Origin: JBBDSV01 sp040904785 | Lineage (GTDB): Bacteria > Actinomycetota > Nitriliruptoria > Nitriliruptorales > Nitriliruptoraceae | Reading direction: 5' to 3' | Length of the DNA stretch: 64,000 bases | Assembly: GCA_040904785.1 (NCBI GenBank) | Contig: JBBDSV010000065.1 | Coordinates: 1 to 64,000 of the forward strand | Shown: piece after piece, positions 37,758-46,302 of the stretch | Position numbering within the stretch: position 1 is the stretch's first letter | How the letters are laid out: each line of letters opens with the position of its first letter | Translations under genes and position numbers: made by a program | Notes under the pieces: generated by a model | What the model was told of the DNA's origin: nothing | What the model saw: only the letters and a program-made list of their open reading frames with translations | Database searches by the model: none

Positions 37758-38036
37758 CTACGCCAGCGCGTCGATCGCGCGGGCCAGGTCGACGTCCCGG
37801 GAGGTCACCCCACCGGCGTCGTGCGACGTCAAGGTGAGCTTCACCCGGTTGTAGACATTGAGGATCGTCGGGTGATGGTTCGCGGCCTCAGCGGCCTCGG
37901 CAACACGGTCGATGAAGGTGATGGCGTCCGTGAAGCCGTCGAATCCGAACTCCTTGACGATGGCGTCGCCCGCGTGTGACCAACCGTCGAGGTCGGCCAG
38001 CGCGGTGTCGATCTCGGTCACCGAAAGCGTGGACAT
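37758..38036 (-). CDS. 4a-hydroxytetrahydrobiopterin dehydratase (PCD/DCoH family)
   Basis: Small pterin-4a-carbinolamine dehydratase of 92 residues. The active-site His pair is in AANHHPTILNVYNRVKLTLT, followed by SHDAGGVTSRDVDLA, both diagnostic. It normally recycles pterin cofactor of aromatic amino acid hydroxylases; in bacteria lacking those it may serve molybdopterin metabolism. No phenylalanine hydroxylase is in the window. ATG at 38036 begins MSTLSVTEI; an ATG seven codons upstream is less likely. Divergent from the Lon-N-domain gene with only 38 bases between starts. Confidence 0.92.
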   Translation of the reverse strand: MSTLSVTEIDTALADLDGWSHAGDAIVKEFGFDGFTDAITFIDRVAEAAEAANHHPTILNVYNRVKLTLTSHDAGGVTSRDVDLARAIDALA

Positions 38037-38074
38037 GATGTGCGTGGTACCACGCACCGGGTACGGAGGTCAAC

Positions 38075-38692
38075 GTGTCGTTCGAACTTCCGATGTTTCC
38101 GTTGTCGACCGTGCTCCTCCCGCACCAGGCACTCCCGCTGCATGTGTTCGAGCCCCGGTATCGGGCGATGATGTCGGCGATCCGCGGAACAACCGACGAA
38201 TTCGGTGTCGTGCTCATCGAACGCGGCGCCGAGGTGGGTGGTCACGACACACGTGCACGGATCGGCACGGTGGGCCGCATCGCAACCGCCGAGCAGCTCG
38301 ATGACGGGCGCTGGCTGCTCGTCGCCGTGGGCACCGACCGGCTGCGTGTCGAGGCGTGGCTCGACGACGCGCCGTATCCGCGTGCCGCCGTCACACGCCT
38401 CGACGAACCTCAGCCGTCCGACGACGACCGGGCGCGGCGCGGTGCGTTGACCCCGCAGCTCGAACGCATCCTCGCGCTGCATGCTGAGGTCACCGCAACG
38501 GCACCGATCGCCCTCGAGGCGGTCGACGACGTGCAGATGTGGATGTGGCAGCCGGCGGTCGTCGCACCGCTGGGTCCGTTCGACACGCAACGCGTCGTCG
38601 CAGGTGGGTCGTGGAACGCCCGGCTCAACGTCATCGCGGCGGCATTCGACGAACTCGAGGCGGTCTTGCAGTTTCGGACCGAGACTTCCTGA
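38075..38692 (+). CDS. stand-alone Lon N-terminal (LAN/ASB) domain protein
   Basis: A 205-residue protein made of the Lon protease substrate-binding N-domain without ATPase or protease parts. It opens FELPMFPLSTVLLPHQALPLHVFEPRY, an almost canonical start of this domain, and continues with IGTVGRIATAEQLDDGRWLLVAVGTDRLRV-type strands (given in part). Such stand-alone proteins are widespread and their role is not settled; peptide or protein binding is inferred. GTG at 38075 is the only workable start. It converges with a tiny membrane protein gene. Confidence 0.88.
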   Translation: MSFELPMFPLSTVLLPHQALPLHVFEPRYRAMMSAIRGTTDEFGVVLIERGAEVGGHDTRARIGTVGRIATAEQLDDGRWLLVAVGTDRLRVEAWLDDAPYPRAAVTRLDEPQPSDDDRARRGALTPQLERILALHAEVTATAPIALEAVDDVQMWMWQPAVVAPLGPFDTQRVVAGGSWNARLNVIAAAFDELEAVLQFRTETS

Positions 38693-38706
38693 CCACGACC
38701 GCCGGG

Positions 38707-38838
38707 TCAGGTGCCCAGCGACACGAGGTCCCGCAACGCGCTGACCGCCAGTGGCAGCAGCAGCCCGAGCGCACCGATGAGCACGGCGACCGCGACGAGC
38801 CAGCGTGCCGGATGCGAATCGATTGACCGCGATGGCAT
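38707..38838 (-). CDS. 43-residue single-pass membrane protein
   Basis: A small open frame, MPSRSIDSHPARW followed by a hydrophobic stretch (about 14-36, WLVAVAVLIGALGLLLPLAV) and a short tail ending SLGT. ATG at 38838 is preceded by AGGGAGG at a good distance, which is stronger than most ribosome sites in this window. It fills the gap between the Lon-N-domain gene and the SRAP gene. Function unknown; the ribosome site is the main evidence that it is translated. Confidence 0.6.
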   Translation of the reverse strand: MPSRSIDSHPARWLVAVAVLIGALGLLLPLAVSALRDLVSLGT

Positions 38839-38911
38839 CGTTGCCTCCCTCCTGGGGGTGCGAACGGGGCCCACGGTACTGCCGCGGCCCCGGACGGGCG
38901 ATACACCTGCG

Positions 38912-38929
38912 GAACAGGTGCTCTAGCCT
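38912..38929 (+). promoter_or_regulatory. SOS-like half-perfect box and -10 of the SRAP gene
   Basis: GAAC-AGGT-GCTC (38912-38923) differs by one base from the GAAC-N4-GTTC LexA core. It directly precedes a -10 hexamer TAGCCT (38924-38929), 7 bases before the ATG, implying a leaderless mRNA. An overlapping inverted repeat CACCTG-CGGAA-CAGGTG (38904-38920) is also present. Regulation by LexA fits the SOS-linked history of this gene family but is inferred. Confidence 0.5.
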
Positions 38930-38936
38930 GCCGACC

Positions 38937-39626
38937 ATGTGCGGCCGCTACGTCTCGGTGACCGATCCTGCGACCCTCGCCGACCACTTCTCGGTCGACG
39001 AGGTCACGACGAGTGGGCACCGTGAACGGTTCAACGTCGCGCCGTCGACCGACGTGTACGCCGTCATCGAGGACGGCACTTCGCGTCGGCTCGGGACGAT
39101 GCGCTGGGGTTTCGTCCCGGTGTGGGCCAAGCAGGTCGGTGGTCGTGGCCAGCCGATCAATGCGCGCCTCGAAACGGTTGCCACCAGCCGCATGTTCGCG
39201 CCGTCATTTCGTCGGAAACACTGCCTGCTGCCGGCCGACGGCTTCTATGAGTGGAAGGACCGGGGCGAGGGACGGCGCAAACAGCCGTACTTCATCGCCG
39301 AGGTCTCAGGCGAACCACTGGCGTTCGCCGGCATCTACTCGTCGTGGCGCGCGGACGACGACCAGCCGCCGATCGTCAGCGCCGCCGTCGTGACGACTTC
39401 CGCGGCCGGTGCGATGCGCGACATCCACGACCGCATGCCGCTGATGCTTCCCGCATCACTGTGGGCATCGTGGCTGACCGAAGATGCCGACGAAGCGCCC
39501 CACCTGCTCGAGACCGTGCAGGCGCTCGGCCCGCCGCCGCTGGTCGCCACGCCGGTCACCGCGCGCGTCAACGCGGTCCGCAACGACAACCCGTCGCTGT
39601 TGACGCCGGGGTCGGTCGACGACTGA
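38937..39626 (+). CDS. SRAP-domain (YedK/HMCES) abasic-site shielding protein
   Basis: A 229-residue protein that in characterised relatives forms a covalent thiazolidine link between Cys2 and abasic sites in single-stranded DNA. The start MCGRY puts the Cys directly after Met, as required. Asn75 (PINARLETV), Glu105 (DGFYEWKD) and His164 (RDIHDRMPLML) match the catalytic residues of E. coli YedK. RWGFVPVWAK is a further family motif. The ATG lies 7 bases from a -10 hexamer, so translation is probably leaderless. Confidence 0.94.
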   Translation: MCGRYVSVTDPATLADHFSVDEVTTSGHRERFNVAPSTDVYAVIEDGTSRRLGTMRWGFVPVWAKQVGGRGQPINARLETVATSRMFAPSFRRKHCLLPADGFYEWKDRGEGRRKQPYFIAEVSGEPLAFAGIYSSWRADDDQPPIVSAAVVTTSAAGAMRDIHDRMPLMLPASLWASWLTEDADEAPHLLETVQALGPPPLVATPVTARVNAVRNDNPSLLTPGSVDD

Positions 39627-39649
39627 CCGCAGTCCCGGTCGCGCCGTCG

Positions 39650-41029
39650 TCAGCGCTTTGCGGACGACTGTAGTGCCGCGGCCAGCGCATCGGCCTGTGC
39701 GATCCGGGCGGCGACGCCGACGCCACCAATCGCCGCGCCGGCGAGGTGCACACCCGGCGCGTGCGTGGCGACGAGCTGCTGCGCGTGCTGAACACGCGCC
39801 GTGTGCCCCACGTCGTATTGCGGCAGCGCGTCGGGCCAGCGGACCACCGCGGTGCGCACCGCGGGCGCGCGGAAGCGCAGCATCTCGCGCAGCTCGTGAT
39901 CGACCTGACGCGCTAGCGATTCGTCGTCGAGATGCACGTGCCGATCGTCGTCGATCCGACCGACGCTCGCGCGGATCAACGTGCGCGGATGACCGGCGTG
40001 GTGTGGCCACTTCTTCGACGAGAACGTCACCGCCTTGACCAGCCGTGCCGCCCGCCGTGGGACGAGCAGGCCGCTGGCGTGCGGCAGGTTGGCCGTGTCG
40101 TCGGCGACATAGGCGAGTGCGACCACGGCCACCGACGCGGTCGGAATCGCCCCCAACGGTGCGGCGACGTCGGCGACGACTGGCGCCAGCAGTCGGGCGG
40201 CGACCGCTGCGGGCACCGCCAGCACGACTTCGTCGACGACGACGGCGTCCCCGTGATCGATGCGGACCGACCAGCGTCCGTCGACCGGTTCGATCGCGGT
40301 CACCGGTGCCGATCGTCGAACGCGGTCGCCCAGTCCGCCGACGAGCCGGTCGACGAGCGTCGACAGTCCTTCGCGCACCGTGACGAACACCGGCCCGTCT
40401 GTTGCGGGCCGTTCACGCCGTGCGGCCGCCAGGCCCTGCAGCATCGACCGGTGCGTCGTGGCGGTCTGCCACAGCGGTGCGGCGGCTGCCTGCAGGCTGA
40501 GCCGGTCGGCGCGGCCGGCGTAGACACCGCCGAGCAGCGGTTCGACGAGCGTGTCGACGACGGCGCGTCCGAAGCGTCGCGACAGGAACTCGCCGACGCT
40601 GACGTCTTCGTGGATCGGGCCGCGTGCGACCAACGGTTCAAGCGCGGCACGGGCCAGTGCCGCCGGTGACAGCGCCGTGGATCGTGCCAGTGCGACGAGG
40701 TCCGACGGTGCCCCGAGCATCGTGTGTTCCGGCAGGCGGCGCGGCCGTCGTCCGCGCCACAGCAGCACGTCGGCGGTGGCCGGGGAGACGAGGTCGTCGT
40801 CGGAGAACCCGAGGTCGGCGAGCCAGGCATGCGCAGGGGTGTTTCGGGCCAGCAGCGCGTCCGCGCCGACATCGAACGCCGCCCCGTCGAAATCGATGGT
40901 GCGCACCGCCCCACCGAGACGGTCGGATGCCTCGAAGACGGTGACGTCGGCGTGGTCGCGCAAGCGCCAGGCGGTGGCGAGTCCGGTGATGCCTCCGCCG
41001 ACGACACCGATGCGGCGACGCGGGCTCAT
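39650..41029 (-). CDS. hemG: protoporphyrinogen/coproporphyrinogen III oxidase (HemY type)
   Basis: FAD-dependent oxidase of 459 residues in haem synthesis. The N-terminus carries the dinucleotide-binding motif [14 protein letters not shown] and [14 protein letters not shown], and the C-terminus [20 protein letters not shown] is the typical closing FAD motif. In actinobacteria this HemY/HemG enzyme makes coproporphyrin III in the coproporphyrin-dependent route, which fits here, but the substrate cannot be read from sequence. GTG or ATG at 41029 overlaps the hemE stop by 4 bases. Confidence 0.92.
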   Translation of the reverse strand: MSPRRRIGVVGGGITGLATAWRLRDHADVTVFEASDRLGGAVRTIDFDGAAFDVGADALLARNTPAHAWLADLGFSDDDLVSPATADVLLWRGRRPRRLPEHTMLGAPSDLVALARSTALSPAALARAALEPLVARGPIHEDVSVGEFLSRRFGRAVVDTLVEPLLGGVYAGRADRLSLQAAAAPLWQTATTHRSMLQGLAAARRERPATDGPVFVTVREGLSTLVDRLVGGLGDRVRRSAPVTAIEPVDGRWSVRIDHGDAVVVDEVVLAVPAAVAARLLAPVVADVAAPLGAIPTASVAVVALAYVADDTANLPHASGLLVPRRAARLVKAVTFSSKKWPHHAGHPRTLIRASVGRIDDDRHVHLDDESLARQVDHELREMLRFRAPAVRTAVVRWPDALPQYDVGHTARVQHAQQLVATHAPGVHLAGAAIGGVGVAARIAQADALAAALQSSAKR

Positions 41030-42078
41030 GCCGTCCCGCCCACGACGCCTTCGGCGTGGACGAGTTCGACGATGCGTTCCAGCACCGCGGGGTCGGTGGC
41101 GGGCAGCACGCCGTGGCCGAGGTTGAACACGTAGTCGCGGCGTCCCCCGGATGCCGCGAGGACATGTCGGACCCGTTCAGCCACGTGGTCCCATTCGGCC
41201 AGGCACACGGCCGGTTCCAGGTTGCCCTGCATCGCGACACCGGCAGGGATCCGCCGACGCGCGTCGGCCAACGGCACACGCCAGTCGACGCCCACGACGT
41301 CGGCGCCCGCGTCAGCCATCGCCGTCAGCAGTTCTCCGGTGCCGACCCCGAAGTGGATGCGGGGCACACCGGTGTCGGCAAGCGCGGCGAAGATCGCTGC
41401 CGAGTGCGGCTGCACGAAACGGCGATAGTCGTCGGGGTGTAGCGCGCCGGCCCAAGAGTCGAACAGTTGCACCGCCGCCGCACCGTGCTCGATCTGGGCG
41501 CGAAGGCTGGCGGAGACAATCTGTGCCAGTCGATCGAGGAGTGCGTGCCAGGTGTCCGGATCGCTGAACATCAGCGCCTTGGTCCGGGTGTAGGTCCGCG
41601 ACGGGCCACCTTCGACGAGGTAGCTCGCCAGCGTGAACGGCGCGCCGCCGAACCCGATGAGCGGCACGTCCAGTTCAGCGACGAGGATGTCGACCGTGTC
41701 GAGGACGTGGGCGATGTCGTCGGGCTCGAGCGGACGAAGCCGATCGACGTCGGCTGCGGTACGGAACGGCGCGTCGACGACGGGTCCGACGCCGGGCTTG
41801 ATGTCGACGTCGACGCCGACCGCCTGAAGCGGCGTAACGATGTCGGAGAAGAGGATCGCCGCGTCAACGCCATAGCGCCGGACCGGCTGCAGCGTGACCT
41901 CGGCGGCCAGTTCGGGCGTGTGGACGACGGTCTCGAAGCTGTGCTCGGCGCGGATCTCGCGGTACTCGGCGAGCGCACGTCCGGCCTGCCGCATGAACCA
42001 CACGGGAACCGCATCGTGGTCCTGTCCCCGACACGCTTGCACGAACCGGTGGTGCGCGAATCGATCGGCGGACGTCAC
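41026..42078 (-). CDS. hemE: uroporphyrinogen III decarboxylase
   Basis: Cytosolic enzyme of 350 residues that decarboxylates the four acetate groups of uroporphyrinogen III. Signatures are [17 protein letters not shown] near the N-terminus, [17 protein letters not shown] with the catalytic Asp, and [36 protein letters not shown] closes the barrel. GTG at 42078 has GAGGTG just upstream; further in-frame upstream codons are intergenic. Operon hemE-hemG with a 4-base overlap. A palindrome overlaps its putative -10. Confidence 0.96.
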   Translation of the reverse strand: MTSADRFAHHRFVQACRGQDHDAVPVWFMRQAGRALAEYREIRAEHSFETVVHTPELAAEVTLQPVRRYGVDAAILFSDIVTPLQAVGVDVDIKPGVGPVVDAPFRTAADVDRLRPLEPDDIAHVLDTVDILVAELDVPLIGFGGAPFTLASYLVEGGPSRTYTRTKALMFSDPDTWHALLDRLAQIVSASLRAQIEHGAAAVQLFDSWAGALHPDDYRRFVQPHSAAIFAALADTGVPRIHFGVGTGELLTAMADAGADVVGVDWRVPLADARRRIPAGVAMQGNLEPAVCLAEWDHVAERVRHVLAASGGRRDYVFNLGHGVLPATDPAVLERIVELVHAEGVVGGTA

Positions 42079-42096
42079 GGGCACCTCACAGGCGGC

Positions 42097-42112
42097 ATCG
42101 TGCGGCACGATA
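42097..42112 (-). promoter_or_regulatory. hemE promoter with overlapping palindrome
   Basis: ATCGTGC-G-GCACGAT (42097-42111) is a perfect inverted repeat, and its upstream arm on the minus strand forms part of a -10-like TATCGT (42107-42112), about 29 bases before the hemE GTG. Repressor binding here would block the promoter. The -35 region is not clear and no regulator gene is adjacent. Confidence 0.5.
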
Positions 42113-42243
42113 CCCGTGCGGCAGCCGGCATCTCGACACGGCACATCCCGGCCAACACCGCGCGCCACCGGCCTCTAGCATCGCCACCAACCACGGGTCG
42201 TGCGCTGCCGCGTCGGCATGCCAAGGCCCGCAATGGAGCGGCG

Positions 42244-43599
42244 ATGCCCGAGTCCAGCGTGATGCGCCAACGCACCGAGCAGTGGCGCGCAGAGCTCGTC
42301 GACCGGATGCTCAAAGTCATCCTGGTTCTGGGGCTGCTCGTGGCCGTCCCCAGCATGATCATCGCACTGCAACAAGGCGATTTGCGCACCGCCGTGGTCG
42401 ACGTCGTCGCCGTCGGCATCGTCGTCGCCGTCACCTTCACCACCCGGTTGCCGTTCGCAACACGCGTGTGGATTCTCCTGGTGACTGCGGTTGTCCTCGG
42501 CACCTACCTGCTCGTTGCCGTCGGCCTGGTCGGCCATGCCTATCTGACCGCGTATCCGGTGATGGCCGCCGTTGTGCTCGGTTTGCGACCAGCAATCATC
42601 GGTTTGGGTGTCAACGCGATCATCCTCGCAGGCATCGGCACGCTCGGGCACATGGGTGCCCTCACCGCCGTCCCGAACTTCACAAGCCTCGAGGTGTGGC
42701 TGCTCATCTCGGCGAACTTCATGTTCCTCAGCGCAGTGATGGCGGTGTTCTGCGCACTGCTGCTGCGTCGGCTCGAAACGTCGCTGGCGGCCGAACATGC
42801 GCTCACAAGCACGCTCGAGCAGCGCCAGACAGCCCTTGAAGCGGCGAACGCCGATCTGAAGCGCAGCGAGGCGGTCCGACTGGCATTCCTGCGGGCGACA
42901 TCACACGAACTGCGCACACCGCTGTCGGCGATCATCGGTCTCGTCGAGACCCTGCGAGCCCACGACGCGCAGATCGACGACGACCGGCGCGCCCAGCTGA
43001 CCGAGCGGCTGGCGGTCAACGGCGACCGGCTCCACCGGCTCATCACCGACCTGCTCGATGTCGACCGCCTGTCCGCCGGGCACGTGCGTGCGATGACCGA
43101 GCATCGCAATCTGCGTCCACTGGTCGCCCAGGTGGTCGACGAACTCGCCATCGGCGAGCACATCATTGCACTCGATCTCATCGATGCGGACGTCGCGATC
43201 GACGTGCCGAAGTTCGAACGTGTCGTCGTCAACCTCATCGCCAACGCGGTACGTCACACCCCGGCGTCAACGACAATTCAGGTACGACTGTTCCACGATG
43301 GCGACGACGTCGTGCTGCAGGTCGACGACGACGGGCCGGGCATCGATCCGGACTACCTCGAGATCATCTTCGACCCCTTCGTGCAGGGACCCGAACGTCA
43401 CAACGACGCCAAACCGGGCACCGGGCTGGGACTCGCGCTCGCCCAGGAACTCGTCCGGCTGCACGGCGGAACACTCACGGCGCAGAATCTGCCCGCCGGC
43501 GGCGCACGGTTCGAAGTCCGGCTACCCGCCGTGTCGGCGGCAGACGAAGTCGTTCCGATCGCCTGGCGCGGCGAAAGTGTGGGAGGAGCCGGCCGATAA
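42244..43599 (+). CDS. orphan membrane sensor histidine kinase
   Basis: A 451-residue two-component kinase. Six hydrophobic segments fill residues about 18-170 with almost no extracellular loop, so it probably senses in or at the membrane. A short coiled coil (about 172-205) leads to HisKA with phosphoacceptor His221 in FLRATSHELRTPLSAIIGL. The ATPase domain has VVNLIANAVRHTP (N box), VDDDGPGIDPD and PGTGLGLALAQELVRLHGG. ATG at 42244 follows GGAGCGG. No response regulator lies in the window. The last 20 bases overlap the 3' end of rnpB on the other strand. Confidence 0.92.
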   Translation: MPESSVMRQRTEQWRAELVDRMLKVILVLGLLVAVPSMIIALQQGDLRTAVVDVVAVGIVVAVTFTTRLPFATRVWILLVTAVVLGTYLLVAVGLVGHAYLTAYPVMAAVVLGLRPAIIGLGVNAIILAGIGTLGHMGALTAVPNFTSLEVWLLISANFMFLSAVMAVFCALLLRRLETSLAAEHALTSTLEQRQTALEAANADLKRSEAVRLAFLRATSHELRTPLSAIIGLVETLRAHDAQIDDDRRAQLTERLAVNGDRLHRLITDLLDVDRLSAGHVRAMTEHRNLRPLVAQVVDELAIGEHIIALDLIDADVAIDVPKFERVVVNLIANAVRHTPASTTIQVRLFHDGDDVVLQVDDDGPGIDPDYLEIIFDPFVQGPERHNDAKPGTGLGLALAQELVRLHGGTLTAQNLPAGGARFEVRLPAVSAADEVVPIAWRGESVGGAGR

Positions 43600-43938
43600 G
43601 CCGGATTCTGTCCCTGCACATGGCAGGTGGCGACCATCTATCTGGGACGTCGGTCACCCGACGCCTCGTGCGGCCTACCTGGGACACGTCGACGGGCCGC
43701 CGGTGGTCCCTGCTTGGCCTTGCTCCGGGTGGGGCATGCCTAGCCGCGACGGTCACCCGTCGCGCTGGTGAGCTCTTACCTCACCGTTTCACCCTTGCCG
43801 CACCGCGAGCGGTGTGGCGGTCTGCTCTCTGTTGCGCGTGCCGCGTGTCACCACGCCTGGGAGTTACCCAGCACCCTGCCCGATGGAGTCCGGACTTTCC
43901 TCGCCCGTGGGGCGCGGCCGCCTGGCCAGCTCCTCCCG
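43580..43938 (-). ncRNA. rnpB: RNase P RNA
   Basis: Catalytic RNA of tRNA 5' maturation, about 359 bases. The minus strand begins GGGAGGAGCTGGCCAGGCGG, carries the invariant GAGGAAAGTCCGGACTCC (conserved region I), and ends with ACAGAATCCGGCTTATCGG followed by GCTCCTCCC. The first nine bases GGGAGGAGC pair with that final GCTCCTCCC to close helix P1, which sets both ends within a few bases. GGGTAACTCCCAGGC lies in the specificity region. A -10-like TACGAT is present just upstream of the 5' end. The 3' end overlaps the convergent kinase gene by about 20 bases. Confidence 0.95.
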
Positions 43939-43984
43939 ACGCAATGATCGTACGTGCACCGGCGGACTCTGGCACGATGCGTCC

Positions 43985-44830
43985 ATGAACACGCCCGCGC
44001 ATCCCACCCATCCGGTCGGCACCGATCGGGCCACCGGCGTGCCCCGCGCGATCGCGTGGATGGACGGTCGCGTCGTCCCGGCGTCCGAGGCGACCGTGCC
44101 GCTGACCGACGATGGGTTCCTGCGCGGCGACGCCGTCTTCGACGCCGTCCTCGTCCGCGGCGGACGCACCCACCTGCTCGACGCCCACCTCGCCCGGATG
44201 CGGCGTTCGGCGCAGCGGCTGGGGATCCGCTTGCCAGTGTTGCGGCACATCGTCACGGATCTGCTCGCGGCGTGGGGTCCTCGCGACGGCGCGATCCGAC
44301 TCATCGTCACACGCAACGGCACGGTGCGCGGCCTGCTCGAGGCACCGACGTGGCCGCCGTCGATCACGCTCGCCGCGATCGAGATGTCGTGGCGCACCCC
44401 GTTGACCGGCATCAAGACGCTGTCGTATGCGGCGAACCAGATGGCGATTCGCGCCGCGCGTGAGCGCGACGCCGACGACGCGCTCATCGTCGACGACGGG
44501 CTGGTACTCGAACTGCCCACCGGGGCGATCATGCTCGTCCGCGATGGCGTCATCGCCACCCCGGACCCGTCACGTCTGCCGATCCTCGATTCGATCACCG
44601 TCGAAGCAATCGCCGATATCGCCGAGGTCACGTTCGACGTGCTGACCGTCGATGACCTGCGGGCCGCCGACGAAGCGTTCGTCGTCTCGGCGACTCGCCC
44701 CGTGCTCGGCGTGCACACCATCGTGTTCGACGACAACGAGGCGACCTACCCGGCACCGGGGCCACAGACGAAGACGCTTCACGACGCCTTCGCTGCCGCC
44801 ATCGACGCCTCGCTCGATCCCGCGAGCTGA
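43985..44830 (+). CDS. class IV PLP enzyme (aminodeoxychorismate lyase or branched-chain/D-amino acid aminotransferase type)
   Basis: Fold-type IV PLP-dependent enzyme of 281 residues. IAWMDGRVVPASEATVPLTDDGFLRGDAVFD is the typical opening (shown in its first parts WMDGRVV and DDGFLRGDAVFD), Lys144 in TGIKTLSYAANQMA is the Schiff-base lysine, and LELPTGAIMLVRDG corresponds to the E-x-x-x-S/T-N-x-F cofactor motif but with Gly-Ala in place of Ser-Asn. The length fits PabC, which makes p-aminobenzoate for folate, yet D-amino acid aminotransferase is also possible. It diverges from rnpB with 46 bases between. Confidence 0.8.
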   Translation: MNTPAHPTHPVGTDRATGVPRAIAWMDGRVVPASEATVPLTDDGFLRGDAVFDAVLVRGGRTHLLDAHLARMRRSAQRLGIRLPVLRHIVTDLLAAWGPRDGAIRLIVTRNGTVRGLLEAPTWPPSITLAAIEMSWRTPLTGIKTLSYAANQMAIRAARERDADDALIVDDGLVLELPTGAIMLVRDGVIATPDPSRLPILDSITVEAIADIAEVTFDVLTVDDLRAADEAFVVSATRPVLGVHTIVFDDNEATYPAPGPQTKTLHDAFAAAIDASLDPAS

Positions 44831-44864
44831 CGACACGGGCGGTTCGGACCCCGGCGCTGGGCAC

Positions 44865-44870
44865 TACCCT
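44865..44870 (+). promoter_or_regulatory. -10 element of the otsA operon
   Basis: TACCCT fits the actinobacterial TANNNT -10 consensus, 25 bases before the otsA ATG, with a strong GAGGAGG ribosome site in between (44883-44889). No convincing -35 hexamer is seen. It would drive otsA, otsB and the GGDEF-like gene. Confidence 0.4.
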
Positions 44871-44895
44871 CGGACCGTGTTGAGGAGGCGTCACG

Positions 44896-46302
44896 ATGAA
44901 CGACATACCGCTCATCGTGGTGGCGAATCGCCTGCCTGTTTCGCGCAGCGTCGACGGCTGGCAGCCGTCGGCAGGCGGGCTGGTAACGGCGCTGCGGCCG
45001 GTCGTCGAGCAGACCCACGGAGCGTGGATCGGCTGGGACGACGACCCCGATGGTGTGCCGCGACGGGTCGACGGACTCGAGTGCGACCTGCATCCCGTGC
45101 GGCTGACCAACGATGAGGTCGCCGGTTACTACCACGGATTCGCCAACCGCACCCTGTGGCCGCTGTTCCATGACCTGGCCGCCCAGCCGGTCATCGACCG
45201 CTCGTGGTGGAACCAGTATCGGGACGTCAATCGTCGCTTCGCGCAGACTGTCGCTGATGTCGCGGCGACGTTCGACCGCCCGCCGGCGATCTGGGTGCAG
45301 GACTACCACCTCATGCTCGTTCCCGAGTTCGTCCGTGCGCTCGTTCCCGAAAGTCCGATGGGGTTCTTCCTGCACACCCCATTCCCGCCACCCGAGCTCA
45401 TCGCTCGTCTGCCCTGGCGCGATTCGCTGCTGCGGGGGCTGTTGGCGGCCGACAGCATCGGGTTCCACATCTCGCGCTACCGGGACAACTTCATCCGCGC
45501 CGTCCAGCGGATGTTCCCAACCATCACCGCGATCGGCGACACACTCGTCCACGCCGATGGACGAACGGTCCGGGCACACGCCCATCCCATCTCGATCGAC
45601 GCGAGCGAATTCACCGAGCTCGCCACCGATCCGGCGACCGAAGTCGAGTACGCCGAACTCAAGGAGCAGTTCGCCGGCCGTAAGGTCTTCCTCGGTGTCG
45701 ATCGGCTCGACTACACCAAGGGCATCCGGCACCGTCTGCAAGCGATCGAGCTGCTGCTGGAACGACGACCAGCGCTGCGCGGCGAGTTCGCATTCATCCA
45801 GGTTGCCGTGCCGAGCCGAGACGACGTCGAGGAATATCAGGATCTGCGCGAACAGGTCGAGACCGAGGTCGGGCGCATCAACGGGCGCTTCACGGAACCG
45901 GGCCACGACGTTCCGGTCCACTACCTCTACCGCGGCATCAGCCGCGAACGACTCGCCGCCTATTACCGGCTGGCCGACGTGATGTGTGTCACCCCGCTCA
46001 AGGACGGGATGAACCTCGTCGCCAAGGAGTTCGTCATCGTGCAGGCCGCCGCGGAAGCTGCCGGCGCGCTGCTGCTGAGCGAGTTCTGTGGCGTATCGCA
46101 GGAGTTCGGCGACGACGCGATCCGCTGCAACCCGTTCGACGTCGAAGGCATGGCAAACCTGCTCGACTCGGCGTTGGCGATGGAGATCGACGACCGGCGC
46201 GCCCGAATCCGGCGCATGGCCGAGATCGTGCGGCGCAATGACGTCTACCGCTGGGTCGACCACGAACTGGCCAGCATCACCCAGGGGCACGGCGAGCGAT
46301 GA
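44896..46302 (+). CDS. otsA: trehalose-6-phosphate synthase
   Basis: GT20 glycosyltransferase of 468 residues that couples UDP- or GDP-glucose to glucose 6-phosphate. The N-terminus IVVANRLPVSR is diagnostic; WVQDYHLMLVPEFVRAL, GFFLHTPFPPPE, GVDRLDYTKGIRHRLQA and LKDGMNLVAKEFV are the acceptor and donor motifs. ATG at 44896 is preceded by GAGGAGG. It overlaps otsB by 4 bases, forming a two-step trehalose operon. Trehalose serves as osmolyte and cell-wall or storage sugar in actinobacteria. Confidence 0.97.
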   Translation: MNDIPLIVVANRLPVSRSVDGWQPSAGGLVTALRPVVEQTHGAWIGWDDDPDGVPRRVDGLECDLHPVRLTNDEVAGYYHGFANRTLWPLFHDLAAQPVIDRSWWNQYRDVNRRFAQTVADVAATFDRPPAIWVQDYHLMLVPEFVRALVPESPMGFFLHTPFPPPELIARLPWRDSLLRGLLAADSIGFHISRYRDNFIRAVQRMFPTITAIGDTLVHADGRTVRAHAHPISIDASEFTELATDPATEVEYAELKEQFAGRKVFLGVDRLDYTKGIRHRLQAIELLLERRPALRGEFAFIQVAVPSRDDVEEYQDLREQVETEVGRINGRFTEPGHDVPVHYLYRGISRERLAAYYRLADVMCVTPLKDGMNLVAKEFVIVQAAAEAAGALLLSEFCGVSQEFGDDAIRCNPFDVEGMANLLDSALAMEIDDRRARIRRMAEIVRRNDVYRWVDHELASITQGHGER

